Part shown: one piece after another, positions 56,808 to 64,000 of the stretch
Numbering within the stretch: position 1 is the first letter of the stretch
Layout: each line of letters starts with the position of its first letter
Assembly (NCBI RefSeq): GCF_016653315.1
Contig: NZ_NHSH01000074.1
Location: 1 to 64,000 of the forward strand
Direction: 5' to 3'
Origin: Halochromatium roseum
GTDB lineage: Bacteria > Pseudomonadota > Gammaproteobacteria > Chromatiales > Chromatiaceae
DNA: 64,000 nt
Notes under the pieces: model-generated
What the model was told of the DNA's origin: nothing
Database searches by the model: none
Seen by the model: the letters and a program-made list of their open reading frames with translations, nothing else
Translations under genes and position numbers: made by a program

Positions 56808-58556
56808 TCAGTCGTTCGCGACCTCGTTGACGGCATCGAGCAGCTGCACTGAGGTCAGGTCGTCGAGGCGATCCAAGAGCTGATCCATGCGGTTGCTAAC
56901 GCGGCCGACATCGCAGCTGCGCACAACCTCCTTGACCTCCAGCAGCGAGGCCGGCTGCATGCTCATCTCACGCAGGCCAAGCCCGAGTAGGATTGCGGTG
57001 TAGCGCGGATCACCCGCCATCTCGCCGCACATGCTGACGCGGGTGCGTGACTCCGCCGCGCGGCTGAGGGTGATGCGGATCAGCCTGAGCACAGCGGGAT
57101 GCAGGGGGTCGTAGAGGTAGTTGACGCTGTCGTCGACGCGATCGATGGCCAAGGTGTACTGGATCAGGTCGTTGGTCCCGATCGACAGGAAATCGACGCG
57201 CTTGGCGATACCGCCGGCGCAGAGTGCCGCAGCTGGGACCTCGATCATCGCGCCGACCGGCATCAACGGATCGAACGGCAGCCCTTGGCGGCGCAGTGTT
57301 CGGCGGGTCTCGGCGATCATCCCGAGCACGGTCTCGACCTCGGCGATGGAGGAGATCATCGGCAGCATGAGCCGCACCGGGCCATGCGCCGAGGCACGCA
57401 GGATCGCCCGCAGCTGAGGCACAAAGAGGCCCGGCTCGCGCAGGCAGAGCCGAATCGCGCGCAGCCCCAGCGCAGGATTGGTCAGGCTCCCTGAGCTGCC
57501 GGCAAGCCCATCGACCTGCTTATCCATGCCGAGGTCGAGCGTGCGGATCGTCAGCGGGATGCCATCGAGCCCGCGTATCACCCCGAGATAAGTCTCCAAG
57601 TGCTCTTCTTCGTCCGGCAATCCGCTGCGGTTCATGAACAAAAACTCAGTGCGGTAGAGCCCAACCCCCGAGGCGCCACTGGAGCGCACCGCGTCGACAT
57701 CCTCGGGCAGCTCGAGATTGGCGAGCAGCACCACCGGCACGCCATCTCGGCTGGTCGACGGCTCCCGCACCAGCTCACGCAGCCGGTGTCGACGTTGATC
57801 AGCGCTGACCAGACGCTTGCGGTAATGGGCGAGGATGCTCTCATCGGCGCCAGCGAGCACGGTCCCGCTCTCGGCATTCACCACCAAGAGCTCATCCTGT
57901 CGCAGCAGGTGGGTCGCGTTGTGCACACCCAAAACAGCCGGGATATCAAGGCTACGGGCCAAGATCGCGGTGTGCGACATCGGCCCACCGTGCTCGATCA
58001 CAAAGGCACAGATACCGCGATGTCGAAGCAGGATGGTATCGGCCGGGGTCAAGTCATCAGCGACGATGACCCGATCTTTGAGATCGCTCGCGGAAACCGA
58101 CTGCGCCGACGGCTCCCCGCTCAGAAAGACCTGGATCTGGCGCACGACATGGTCGACATCATCACGCCGAGTGCGCAGATAGGCATCGCCCATGGCGTCG
58201 AACACCTCGACCAAGGTATCGCGCTGGATCTGCAATGCCCAGCCTGCATTGATGCTGCGCTCGCGGATCAGGTCGCGGGTGGCATCGACCAGCGCCGAAT
58301 CCGTCAGCATCAGCAGATGCGCGTCGATGAATTCGGCAATATGCAAAGGCGTCGAATTCGGGATCTGACCTCGAACCGACTCGAGATGATGGCGTGCGCA
58401 CTCGAGCGCGGCATCGAGCCGCGCCACCTCGGCATCGATCTGAGCGGGATCGATCTCCTCCGTGACAACGGTGGGCTCGCGCGCAAACAGCTGGGCGCGG
58501 CCAATGGCGACCGGCCGCGAGCCGCAGACGCCGACCCCGAGCAGCGCGGCGGTCAC
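56808..58556 (-). CDS. ptsI: Phosphoenolpyruvate-protein phosphotransferase (enzyme I)
   Basis: Takes phosphate from phosphoenolpyruvate and passes it to HPr. At 582 residues it is the plain enzyme I size, without an N-terminal GAF domain as in PtsP. The phosphorylated His is near 195 (GGPMSHTAILARSLDIPAV), and the PEP-binding barrel has GLYRTEFLFM near 300, MIEVPAA near 430, and SIGTNDLIQYTLAIDR near 455, CGEMAGDP near 510. It starts with GTG overlapping the ptsH stop (GTGA). No EIIC permease is in the window, so the chain is probably regulatory. Confidence 0.92.
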   Translation of the reverse strand: MTAALLGVGVCGSRPVAIGRAQLFAREPTVVTEEIDPAQIDAEVARLDAALECARHHLESVRGQIPNSTPLHIAEFIDAHLLMLTDSALVDATRDLIRERSINAGWALQIQRDTLVEVFDAMGDAYLRTRRDDVDHVVRQIQVFLSGEPSAQSVSASDLKDRVIVADDLTPADTILLRHRGICAFVIEHGGPMSHTAILARSLDIPAVLGVHNATHLLRQDELLVVNAESGTVLAGADESILAHYRKRLVSADQRRHRLRELVREPSTSRDGVPVVLLANLELPEDVDAVRSSGASGVGLYRTEFLFMNRSGLPDEEEHLETYLGVIRGLDGIPLTIRTLDLGMDKQVDGLAGSSGSLTNPALGLRAIRLCLREPGLFVPQLRAILRASAHGPVRLMLPMISSIAEVETVLGMIAETRRTLRRQGLPFDPLMPVGAMIEVPAAALCAGGIAKRVDFLSIGTNDLIQYTLAIDRVDDSVNYLYDPLHPAVLRLIRITLSRAAESRTRVSMCGEMAGDPRYTAILLGLGLREMSMQPASLLEVKEVVRSCDVGRVSNRMDQLLDRLDDLTSVQLLDAVNEVAND

Positions 58557-58822
58557 TCACCCTCTCCGAAGCGGTCGGCGACCAAGGCCTCGAGCGCGTC
58601 GGCCACCTGCTCGGCATCGGGCCCCTCGACCTCGATCGTGATCCGCGTGCCGCAGGCGGCGGCCAACATCATCACACCCATAATGCTCTTGCCGTTGACC
58701 CGACGGCCCTGACGTTCGACCTGGACATGGCTTTCAAAGCCACTGGCGCAGGTCACGAACTTGGCCGCAGCACGGGCATGGAGCCCGAGGCGGTTGATGA
58801 TGTCGAGTTCTCTGCGGATCAT
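58553..58822 (-). CDS. ptsH: Phosphocarrier protein HPr/NPr type
   Basis: An 89-residue phosphocarrier. His15 (NRLGLHARAA) accepts phosphate from enzyme I. Ser46 in GKSIMGVMML is conserved, and an HprK kinase gene lies in the same cluster, so Ser46 phosphorylation is plausible. It overlaps ptsI by 4 nt and the EIIA-Man-like gene by 4 nt. Confidence 0.92.
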   Translation of the reverse strand: MIRRELDIINRLGLHARAAAKFVTCASGFESHVQVERQGRRVNGKSIMGVMMLAAACGTRITIEVEGPDAEQVADALEALVADRFGEGE

Positions 58823-59220
58823 GACAGCCTCTCCTCATGACAGCCGAACACGCCGTCACGACCACCGCTCAGCGCCTTCTCCGCGAGCGCCGCCAGCTCG
58901 AGCTGACAGTAGTTGAGCACGCGCACCACCATCGGCAGATTGACGCCGCTTAGCACACGCACATGCCCACGCCGGCAAAGCGCATCGGTAATGTTGGTGG
59001 GCGTTGCGCCATAGAGGTCGGTCAGTACCAACAGGCCGGCACCGTCATCCAGGCGCTCGGCGCACTCCAAGATCTGCCGTCGCAGCTGATCAGGGTCATC
59101 CTGCTCGTGTACATCGATCGCAACCGCTGCCAGCGGGCAGCAGCCGAGCATGCGGGTTGCGGTTTCCAACAACTCCGCGCCGATCCGGTTGTGCGTGATC
59201 AGTAAGATGCCTACGCTCAT
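58819..59220 (-). CDS. PTS EIIA component of the mannose/fructose family
   Basis: A 133-residue EIIA-Man-like domain. His10 (ILLITHNRIGAELLE) is the phosphorylation site, and GLLVLTDLYGATPTNI near 62-77 is the conserved core. No EIIB/C/D for sugar transport is linked, so it probably has a regulatory role as in other proteobacteria with incomplete PTS. Overlaps rapZ and ptsH by 4 nt each. Confidence 0.9.
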   Translation of the reverse strand: MSVGILLITHNRIGAELLETATRMLGCCPLAAVAIDVHEQDDPDQLRRQILECAERLDDGAGLLVLTDLYGATPTNITDALCRRGHVRVLSGVNLPMVVRVLNYCQLELAALAEKALSGGRDGVFGCHEERLS

Positions 59221-60083
59221 CCTAGCTCCCGATGGCGCACCAAGATCTGGTGACCCTGTGCCTCGAAGTGCCGACGCAAGGCCTCGACCATGTAGACCGA
59301 ACGGTGACGTCCGCCCGTGCAGCCGATGCCGATGGTCAAGTAGCTACGGCCATCGGCCTCGAACCGCGGCACCCAGCGGTCGAGGAAGGCGATCAGATCG
59401 TCGCGCATTTGCATCGCCTCAGGCGAACTCTCGAGAAATGCGGCCACTTCCGAGTCCATCCCGGTCAGCGGACGCAGCCCTGGCTGCCAATGTGGATTCG
59501 GCAGGCAGCGCAGATCGAAGACGAAGTCCGCAGCGCTCGGGATGCCGTTCTTAAACCCAAAAGACTGCAGCAATACCGGCGCCTGGCCGCGGCCCTTACG
59601 GTTCAGATTCTCCCTGACCAGCTCCTTCAGCTCGTGCACATTGGTACTGGAGGTATCGATCTGAGTCTTGGCAATCCGCCGCAGGGGCTGGAGCAAGCGG
59701 CGCTCGAGCTCGATCGCCTCGGCGAGCGGACGATCGGCACTCGTCAGCGGGTGCTTGCGGCGGGTCTCACTGAAACGGGTCACCAGGGTCGGCGTGTCCG
59801 CTTCGAGGAAGATGACTCGAATCGCGATGCCCTGCGCCTCCAGTGCCTCGATCACCCCGGGCAACTGATCGAGCAGCTCCGGACCGCTGCGCGCATCGAT
59901 ACCAATGGCCGTGCCGCCGCGACCATCGCCGCCCTCAGGACGAGACTGCTTGAGCCCAAGCGCCAGGTCATGCAGCAGAAACAAGGGCAGATTATCGATA
60001 CAGACGTAGCCGATATCTTCTAGCGTGCGCAGTGCAACACTCTTACCGGCACCAGACAGCCCGCTGATGATGATCAACTCCAT
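59217..60083 (-). CDS. rapZ: RNase adapter RapZ
   Basis: A 288-residue P-loop protein (Walker A GLSGAGKS, 8-15) with the conserved GCTGGRHRSVY of the C-terminal RNA-binding domain near 258-268. In E. coli RapZ brings sRNA GlmZ to RNase E and so tunes glucosamine-6-phosphate synthesis. The frame is open to 60167, but ATG 60083 gives the family start MELIIISG. Between hprK and the EIIA gene. Confidence 0.93.
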   Translation of the reverse strand: MELIIISGLSGAGKSVALRTLEDIGYVCIDNLPLFLLHDLALGLKQSRPEGGDGRGGTAIGIDARSGPELLDQLPGVIEALEAQGIAIRVIFLEADTPTLVTRFSETRRKHPLTSADRPLAEAIELERRLLQPLRRIAKTQIDTSSTNVHELKELVRENLNRKGRGQAPVLLQSFGFKNGIPSAADFVFDLRCLPNPHWQPGLRPLTGMDSEVAAFLESSPEAMQMRDDLIAFLDRWVPRFEADGRSYLTIGIGCTGGRHRSVYMVEALRRHFEAQGHQILVRHRELG

Positions 60084-60126
60084 GCCGATAACCTGTTTGT
60101 GGGTATGAAATGCATAAGCTGCTGAA

Positions 60127-61101
60127 CTAAACGTAAGGCGCCGTGGTGACGCACCGAGCGTTCTCATCGATAGAGCGGGATTGTCGCTCGATCAGATCGA
60201 CGCCGGCATCATAGCCGCGCAACCGCAAGATTTGGTTACGCACTGCGGTCTCCAGCAGTACAGCAAGGTTGCGGCCAGGGGCCACCGGCAAAGTGACCTC
60301 CGGAACCGATACGCCAAGGATCGTCCGCGTAGACAGGCTTCCCCGCAGGCGGTCCATTTGCGCCAGCGCGTCTCCATCGAACGACCGCATGTTGACGATC
60401 AAGTTCAGCTGCTCTCGCCGTTGCAGTGCGCCCTCACCAAACATCGCCCGAACATTGAGCACGCCGAGTCCGCGCACCTCCAGGAAGTCTCTGAGCAGCT
60501 CAGGACAGCTTCCTTCTAAGGTCTCCGGGCCAATGCGCGCAACCTCGGGTGCGTCATCAGCGATCAGTCGGTGACCGCGCACCACCATCTCGAGCGCAAG
60601 CTCGCTCTTACCGATGCCGGGGTCACCCATCAAGAGCACCCCCATGCCCAGCACGTCGAGAAAAACGCCGTGCAGGGTCGTGCGCTCGGCAAGCGCGTAG
60701 GTGAGGAAGTACTGCAGCCGGTCGACGATCTCTTCTTCGGCGCGCGGCGATGAGAGCAGGGGCGTGCCGGACTGCTCAGCGCGGGCAAAGAAGCCCGGCG
60801 GAGGGTCGATGTCCTGGGCGAAGATGACCGCCGCAGGTTCAGCGGCAAATAACCGCTCGACGATGTCACGGCCAGCTGCTCGGCTCAGATCCGCGAGATG
60901 GTGGATCTCGGCAAGCCCCAGCACCTGCAGGCGGTTAGGATGGATGCAGTTCAGGGAGCCAACCAGACTCTGAGCCGCAGCGGCCGATGAGTCGGCATTG
61001 AGCAGCGCTAGCGGCTGATCAGGTACTGGCGTTAGCCAACGCAGCCCGAGCCGTGGGCCAAGGTGCTCAACCAATCCCTGTAACGTATCGACGGGCGGCA
61101 T
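60127..61101 (-). CDS. hprK: HPr kinase/phosphorylase
   Basis: A 324-residue bifunctional enzyme that phosphorylates or dephosphorylates HPr on Ser46 according to energy state. Visible are His144 (LHGVFLDVLG), Walker A GDPGIGKSELAL (159-170), and the HprK signature LEVRGLGVLNVRAMFGEGAL near 208-227. In gammaproteobacteria HprK is found only in some lineages, so its presence beside rapZ and ptsN is informative. Starts 15 nt after the ptsN stop. Confidence 0.94.
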   Translation of the reverse strand: MPPVDTLQGLVEHLGPRLGLRWLTPVPDQPLALLNADSSAAAAQSLVGSLNCIHPNRLQVLGLAEIHHLADLSRAAGRDIVERLFAAEPAAVIFAQDIDPPPGFFARAEQSGTPLLSSPRAEEEIVDRLQYFLTYALAERTTLHGVFLDVLGMGVLLMGDPGIGKSELALEMVVRGHRLIADDAPEVARIGPETLEGSCPELLRDFLEVRGLGVLNVRAMFGEGALQRREQLNLIVNMRSFDGDALAQMDRLRGSLSTRTILGVSVPEVTLPVAPGRNLAVLLETAVRNQILRLRGYDAGVDLIERQSRSIDENARCVTTAPYV

Positions 61102-61116
61102 CGGCGCGAGCCTGGC

Positions 61117-61569
61117 TTAATCGCGGCGCTGCAACACATCCAGCACGACGCTGGCATCATCCGCAGCCCTCAGGGCCGAGCGCAGTCGCGGATCACTGAA
61201 ACGCTCGGCGAGCTGGGCGAGCAGGCTCAGATGGGCATCGGTTGCCTCCTGCGGCACCAGCAGCCCAAAGGCGAGATCAACCGGCTGGTCATCCGGTGCA
61301 TCGAAGCTCACCCCCTCGCTCAGCTGAACAAAGGCGCCAACGGCGTTATCGATGCCCTCGATGCGGGCATGTGGCAGCGCGATACCCTCGCCCAAGCCGG
61401 TGCTTCCGAGCCGCTCGCGCTCGTTCAGCAGGTCAAACACCGCGGCCGGTGGGCAGTCCGGCCGCGCTGTCGCCAACAGCTCAGCCAAGGATTCCAGCAA
61501 TCGCTTCTTACTCGTGACCTCGACACGACAGCGAATTCGTGGCTCAGCAATCAAACTGGGGGGAAACAT
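61117..61569 (-). CDS. ptsN: Nitrogen regulatory EIIA (PtsN)
   Basis: A 150-residue EIIA-Ntr domain. The phosphorylated His67 lies in GIALPHARI, and SKKRLLESLAELLA near 20-33 and FGLLVPQEATDAHLSLLAQLA near 100-120 are typical. PtsN links carbon/nitrogen state to K+ transport and other targets. It lies downstream of hpf in the classic rpoN-hpf-ptsN order, with a stable hairpin between hpf and ptsN. Confidence 0.93.
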   Translation of the reverse strand: MFPPSLIAEPRIRCRVEVTSKKRLLESLAELLATARPDCPPAAVFDLLNERERLGSTGLGEGIALPHARIEGIDNAVGAFVQLSEGVSFDAPDDQPVDLAFGLLVPQEATDAHLSLLAQLAERFSDPRLRSALRAADDASVVLDVLQRRD

Positions 61570-61675
61570 CGACCGTCGCTCCAGAAAATAGGTCTTCGCG
61601 TGCAGGACGCAGCACGGCCTGGGCAGTTAAAGGCAACGACGCCGGAGACAATAGGCTGATGGCGTCGCAAAGGGG

Positions 61676-61703
61676 GCCGGAGCGAACCTGGTCTCGCTCC
61701 GGC
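61676..61703 (-). promoter_or_regulatory. Stable hairpin between hpf and ptsN
   Basis: GCCGGAGCGA (61676-61685) and TCGCTCCGGC (61694-61703) form a perfect 10-bp stem with an 8-nt loop. On the minus strand it is followed by CCCCCTTT, only a weak T-tract, so it may be a partial terminator or RNA-processing site rather than a full stop. It lies about 48 nt past the hpf stop. Confidence 0.55.
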
Positions 61704-61750
61704 GCAGTCGTCGACTTGCAGCTCATCGCTGCAAGCCGCGCGGGCAGCAC

Positions 61751-62128
61751 TCAGTGCAGCGGCGCATCGATCTCATCGACCTCATCGTTCGGCTCGCCGC
61801 TGACGGTCTCGCCTTCGGCTGGCGTCTTGGTCGCACTGCCGCGGTGACTCTGGCGCTTTTCCTTATGCTTCAGCACCTGGCGGTCGAGCTTGTCGATCAG
61901 CCCATCAATGGCTGCATACATATCCTCATGCACAGCATCAGCAAAGACATCGGCGCCGTTCATGTGGATACGCGCCTCGGCCTTCTGCCGGAGCTTCTCG
62001 ACACTCAGGATCACATGCACTTTGATCACGTGATCGAAGTGACGCTCTAGGCGCTCGAATTTACTCTCGACATAGCCCTTCAGGGGCTCGGTAATATCGA
62101 CATGATGACCCGTCAGGTTGATTTGCAT
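61751..62128 (-). CDS. hpf: Ribosome hibernation-promoting factor, short form
   Basis: A 125-residue HPF that binds the 30S subunit and promotes inactive 100S ribosomes in starvation. The start INLTGHHVDITEPLKGYVESK and the later MYAAIDGLIDKLDRQVLKHKEK are typical; the tail after 100 is acidic and Thr/Ser/Glu-rich, without the C-terminal dimer domain of the long form. It follows rpoN by about 55 nt. Confidence 0.93.
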   Translation of the reverse strand: MQINLTGHHVDITEPLKGYVESKFERLERHFDHVIKVHVILSVEKLRQKAEARIHMNGADVFADAVHEDMYAAIDGLIDKLDRQVLKHKEKRQSHRGSATKTPAEGETVSGEPNDEVDEIDAPLH

Positions 62129-62183
62129 AGTGTCACTCCTGGGTTGGCAAGCGAGCCTGGGCGGCGGTTACTGAATACCGCAG

Positions 62184-63671
62184 CTAGAGGCGCTTGCGCT
62201 CGTTCGAGGGTGGGATACCCATGGCCTCGCGGTACTTGGCGACGGTACGTCGCGCGACATTGATGCCCTGTTCGGACAGGATGCCGGCGATCTTGCTGTC
62301 GCTCAGCGGTTTGTTTGCCGTCTCGGCGGCGACCAACTTGCGGATGAAGGCGCGGATGGCGGTCGACGAGCATTCGCCGCCCGAGGCCGTGCCCACATGG
62401 CTGGAAAAGAAATATTTGAATTCGAGCGTGCCCCGCGGCGTATGCATGTACTTTTGCGTGGTTACGCGCGAGACCGTCGACTCGTGCAGCTCGAGCGAAT
62501 CTGCAACATCTCTGAGGATCAGCGGGCGCATCGCCTCCTCGCCGTAATCGAAGAAATCGCGCTGTAGCTCGACGATCTTCGCCGCCACCCTCAGCACCGT
62601 ATCGTTGCGGCTGAGCAGACTCTTGATGAACCAACGGGCCTCCTGCAGATGCGTCTTCAGACAAACATTCTCGGCGCCATCATCGGCGCGCCGGATCAGC
62701 TTTGCATAGTCTTCGTTCACTCTCAGTTTAGGCTGAGTTTCAGGATTTAGCTCGACCTGCCACACACCCGCGCGTTTCCGCACCAGTACATCGGGGATCA
62801 CATAGTCGGTCTGGTGATCGCTGATCAGCGAGCCAGGCCGCGGTTGCAGTGATCGAATCAGCGTCAACGCCCCCCCCAGATCCAGGTCGGAGAGCTTGGT
62901 GTGGCGACGCATCTCATCGAGGTCGTTCCGCGCCAGCGCATCGAACAGGGTATCGCAAATCTTCAGTGCCCCAGCCCGATGCGGCGTCTCAGGGGGCAGC
63001 TGCCGCAGTTGCAGCATCAGGCATTCGCGCGGATCACGAGCACCCACGCCTGCCGGGTCCAGGGCCTGAATCGCGTGCAAAACCGCCTCGATTTCGTCCA
63101 GCTCGAGGTCGTCGAGATCAAGGGTCTCGATCAGCTCGGCGGGATCGAGTCGCAGATAGCCGTCAGCATCGATGGCATCGATGAGCGCCTCAGCGATGAC
63201 CCGGTCTCGCGCCCCCAGATGGCCCAGATTGAGCTGCCATTCAAGATGGTCGTGTAACGTCTGCGGGCGCGACTGCTGCGCAAACAGGTCGACATCGCCG
63301 GACGACCCGACCCCCGGAGTACCGGAAGGTCCGGCATACTGTGCGCTCAGATCACTGTCGTAGGTATCGCTCCACTCACTGTCGAGCGGCAGATCATCGG
63401 GCAGTGTGCTGGATTCAGCCGAGACCTCGGCATCCACGGCCGCGTCGGCCCGTTCTTGATGCAACTCAGCAGCCTCGCGCGAAGGCTCCATGACGCCGTC
63501 TCGCCCGCGCTCATCGTCCTCCGATGTCTCTAACATCAGGTTGGACTCGAGCGCATCCTGGATCTCGCGCTGGAGATCGAGCGTGGAGAGCTGTAACAGC
63601 TTGATCGCTTGCTGGAGCTGCGGCGTCATGGTCAGATGCTGACCGAGACGGAGCTGGATGCTTTGCTTCAT
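62184..63671 (-). CDS. rpoN: RNA polymerase sigma-54 factor
   Basis: A 495-residue sigma factor for -24/-12 promoters. Region I is glutamine/leucine-rich (LRLGQHLTMTPQLQQAIKLLQ, given in part); region II is acidic (about 60-130); the core-binding region and helix-turn-helix follow; the RpoN box ARRTVAKYRE lies at the end near 475, before the terminal RKRL. Controls nitrogen assimilation and other functions with enhancer-binding proteins. Between lptB and hpf, the standard order. Confidence 0.95.
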   Translation of the reverse strand: MKQSIQLRLGQHLTMTPQLQQAIKLLQLSTLDLQREIQDALESNLMLETSEDDERGRDGVMEPSREAAELHQERADAAVDAEVSAESSTLPDDLPLDSEWSDTYDSDLSAQYAGPSGTPGVGSSGDVDLFAQQSRPQTLHDHLEWQLNLGHLGARDRVIAEALIDAIDADGYLRLDPAELIETLDLDDLELDEIEAVLHAIQALDPAGVGARDPRECLMLQLRQLPPETPHRAGALKICDTLFDALARNDLDEMRRHTKLSDLDLGGALTLIRSLQPRPGSLISDHQTDYVIPDVLVRKRAGVWQVELNPETQPKLRVNEDYAKLIRRADDGAENVCLKTHLQEARWFIKSLLSRNDTVLRVAAKIVELQRDFFDYGEEAMRPLILRDVADSLELHESTVSRVTTQKYMHTPRGTLEFKYFFSSHVGTASGGECSSTAIRAFIRKLVAAETANKPLSDSKIAGILSEQGINVARRTVAKYREAMGIPPSNERKRL

Positions 63672-63778
63672 TCCGAGCGGTTATGCGGGTACAAAAGGCC
63701 TGACTGCCGTGCAGTCTAGTCGAAAAGGCTGCTCAGTCGCAGCGTCAAGCGTGAATCGAGGGGTTTCTGACACCAGAT

Positions 63779-64000
63779 TCAGAGCCGAAAGTGTTCACCA
63801 AGATAGACCGCCCGCACCTGTGGATCTTGCAACAACTCCGCAGGCGCCCCGCTGGCGATCACCCGGCCGGCGTTGATGATATAGGCCCGGTCGCAGATGT
63901 CGAGTGTCTCCCGAACATTATGATCGGTGATCAGCACACCGATCTGACGATCGCGTAGGTGACTGATGATCGACTTGATATCGCCCACCGCAATGGGGTC
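63779..64000 (-). CDS. lptB: Lipopolysaccharide export ATP-binding protein LptB, C-terminal part
   Basis: The last 73 residues of an ABC ATPase cut by the window edge. It has the D-loop/H-loop stretch [16 protein letters not shown] with the switch histidine and the LptB-type ending [12 protein letters not shown]. LptB powers lipopolysaccharide transport to the outer membrane with LptFGC. Its position directly upstream of rpoN is the conserved gammaproteobacterial arrangement. Confidence 0.92.
   Translation of the reverse strand, partial: DPIAVGDIKSIISHLRDRQIGVLITDHNVRETLDICDRAYIINAGRVIASGAPAELLQDPQVRAVYLGEHFRL

Noticed and set aside
57600-58712. 370-codon plus-strand frame
   Set aside because: Antisense to ptsI and ptsH.

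Overview
The window reads as chromosomal DNA of a purple sulfur gammaproteobacterium (Chromatiaceae or a close relative). This is an inference from gene content: phytoene synthase/desaturase (crtB, crtI), a class III polyhydroxyalkanoate system (phaC/phaE divergent from phaA-phaR-phaP-phaB, the arrangement described for Allochromatium vinosum), and the gammaproteobacterial lptB-rpoN-hpf-ptsN-hprK-rapZ block. Most genes are GC-rich; the 33.5-38.4 kb gene is visibly more AT-rich. No rRNA, CRISPR array or intact insertion sequence was seen.

Layout. 0-1.4 kb: a gene tail, a degenerate DUF1640-like gene and a Pro-Arg-His tRNA operon on the minus strand with promoter and terminator. 1.5-5.4 kb: folD, cysS, ppiB, lpxH. 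5.4-8.5 kb: crtI-crtB plus a small membrane protein gene. 8.7-12.3 kb: DUF2868 membrane protein with a DUF3482 GTPase. 12.3-18.4 kb: Mrp/Mnh Na+/H+ antiporter with fused A/B subunits. 18.4-20.8 kb: haem-containing fatty-acid cis/trans isomerase. 21.0-27.5 kb: the PHA locus with repeated operator-like sequences. 27.5-33.5 kb: Lrp regulator, Fic protein, leuA, thioredoxin-chaA, DUF29.

Accessory/defence-like region, about 33.5-51.8 kb: a 1.6-k-residue DUF4011/superfamily-1 helicase with a Vsr-like nuclease domain; a two-gene module of a DUF3696 ATPase and a PLD/MIT-C-like protein; a YefM-YoeB toxin-antitoxin pair with a perfect operator palindrome; then, between housekeeping genes (hemB, aroE, garR-like, trpG), an HNH nuclease gene and a truncated, chimeric DEAD helicase that separate trpG from trpE. 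A dehydrogenase gene with an internal deletion and a chemotaxis-receptor fragment show gene decay in the same stretch.

51.8-64 kb: rpe-gph-trpE, mgtE, and a regulatory phosphotransferase block (ptsI-ptsH-EIIA-Man-rapZ-hprK-ptsN) followed upstream by hpf, rpoN and the cut-off end of lptB. No sugar permease of the PTS is present here, so this block looks regulatory: EI passes phosphate to HPr, HPr to the EIIA proteins, and HprK can act on HPr Ser46.

The best candidate for an undescribed system is the DUF3696 ATPase plus PLD/MIT-C-like partner (38737-41467), which I cannot match to a named defence system. The best regulatory observation is a 17-bp sequence repeated exactly at the phaP promoter and between phaA and phaE, probably a PhaR operator.
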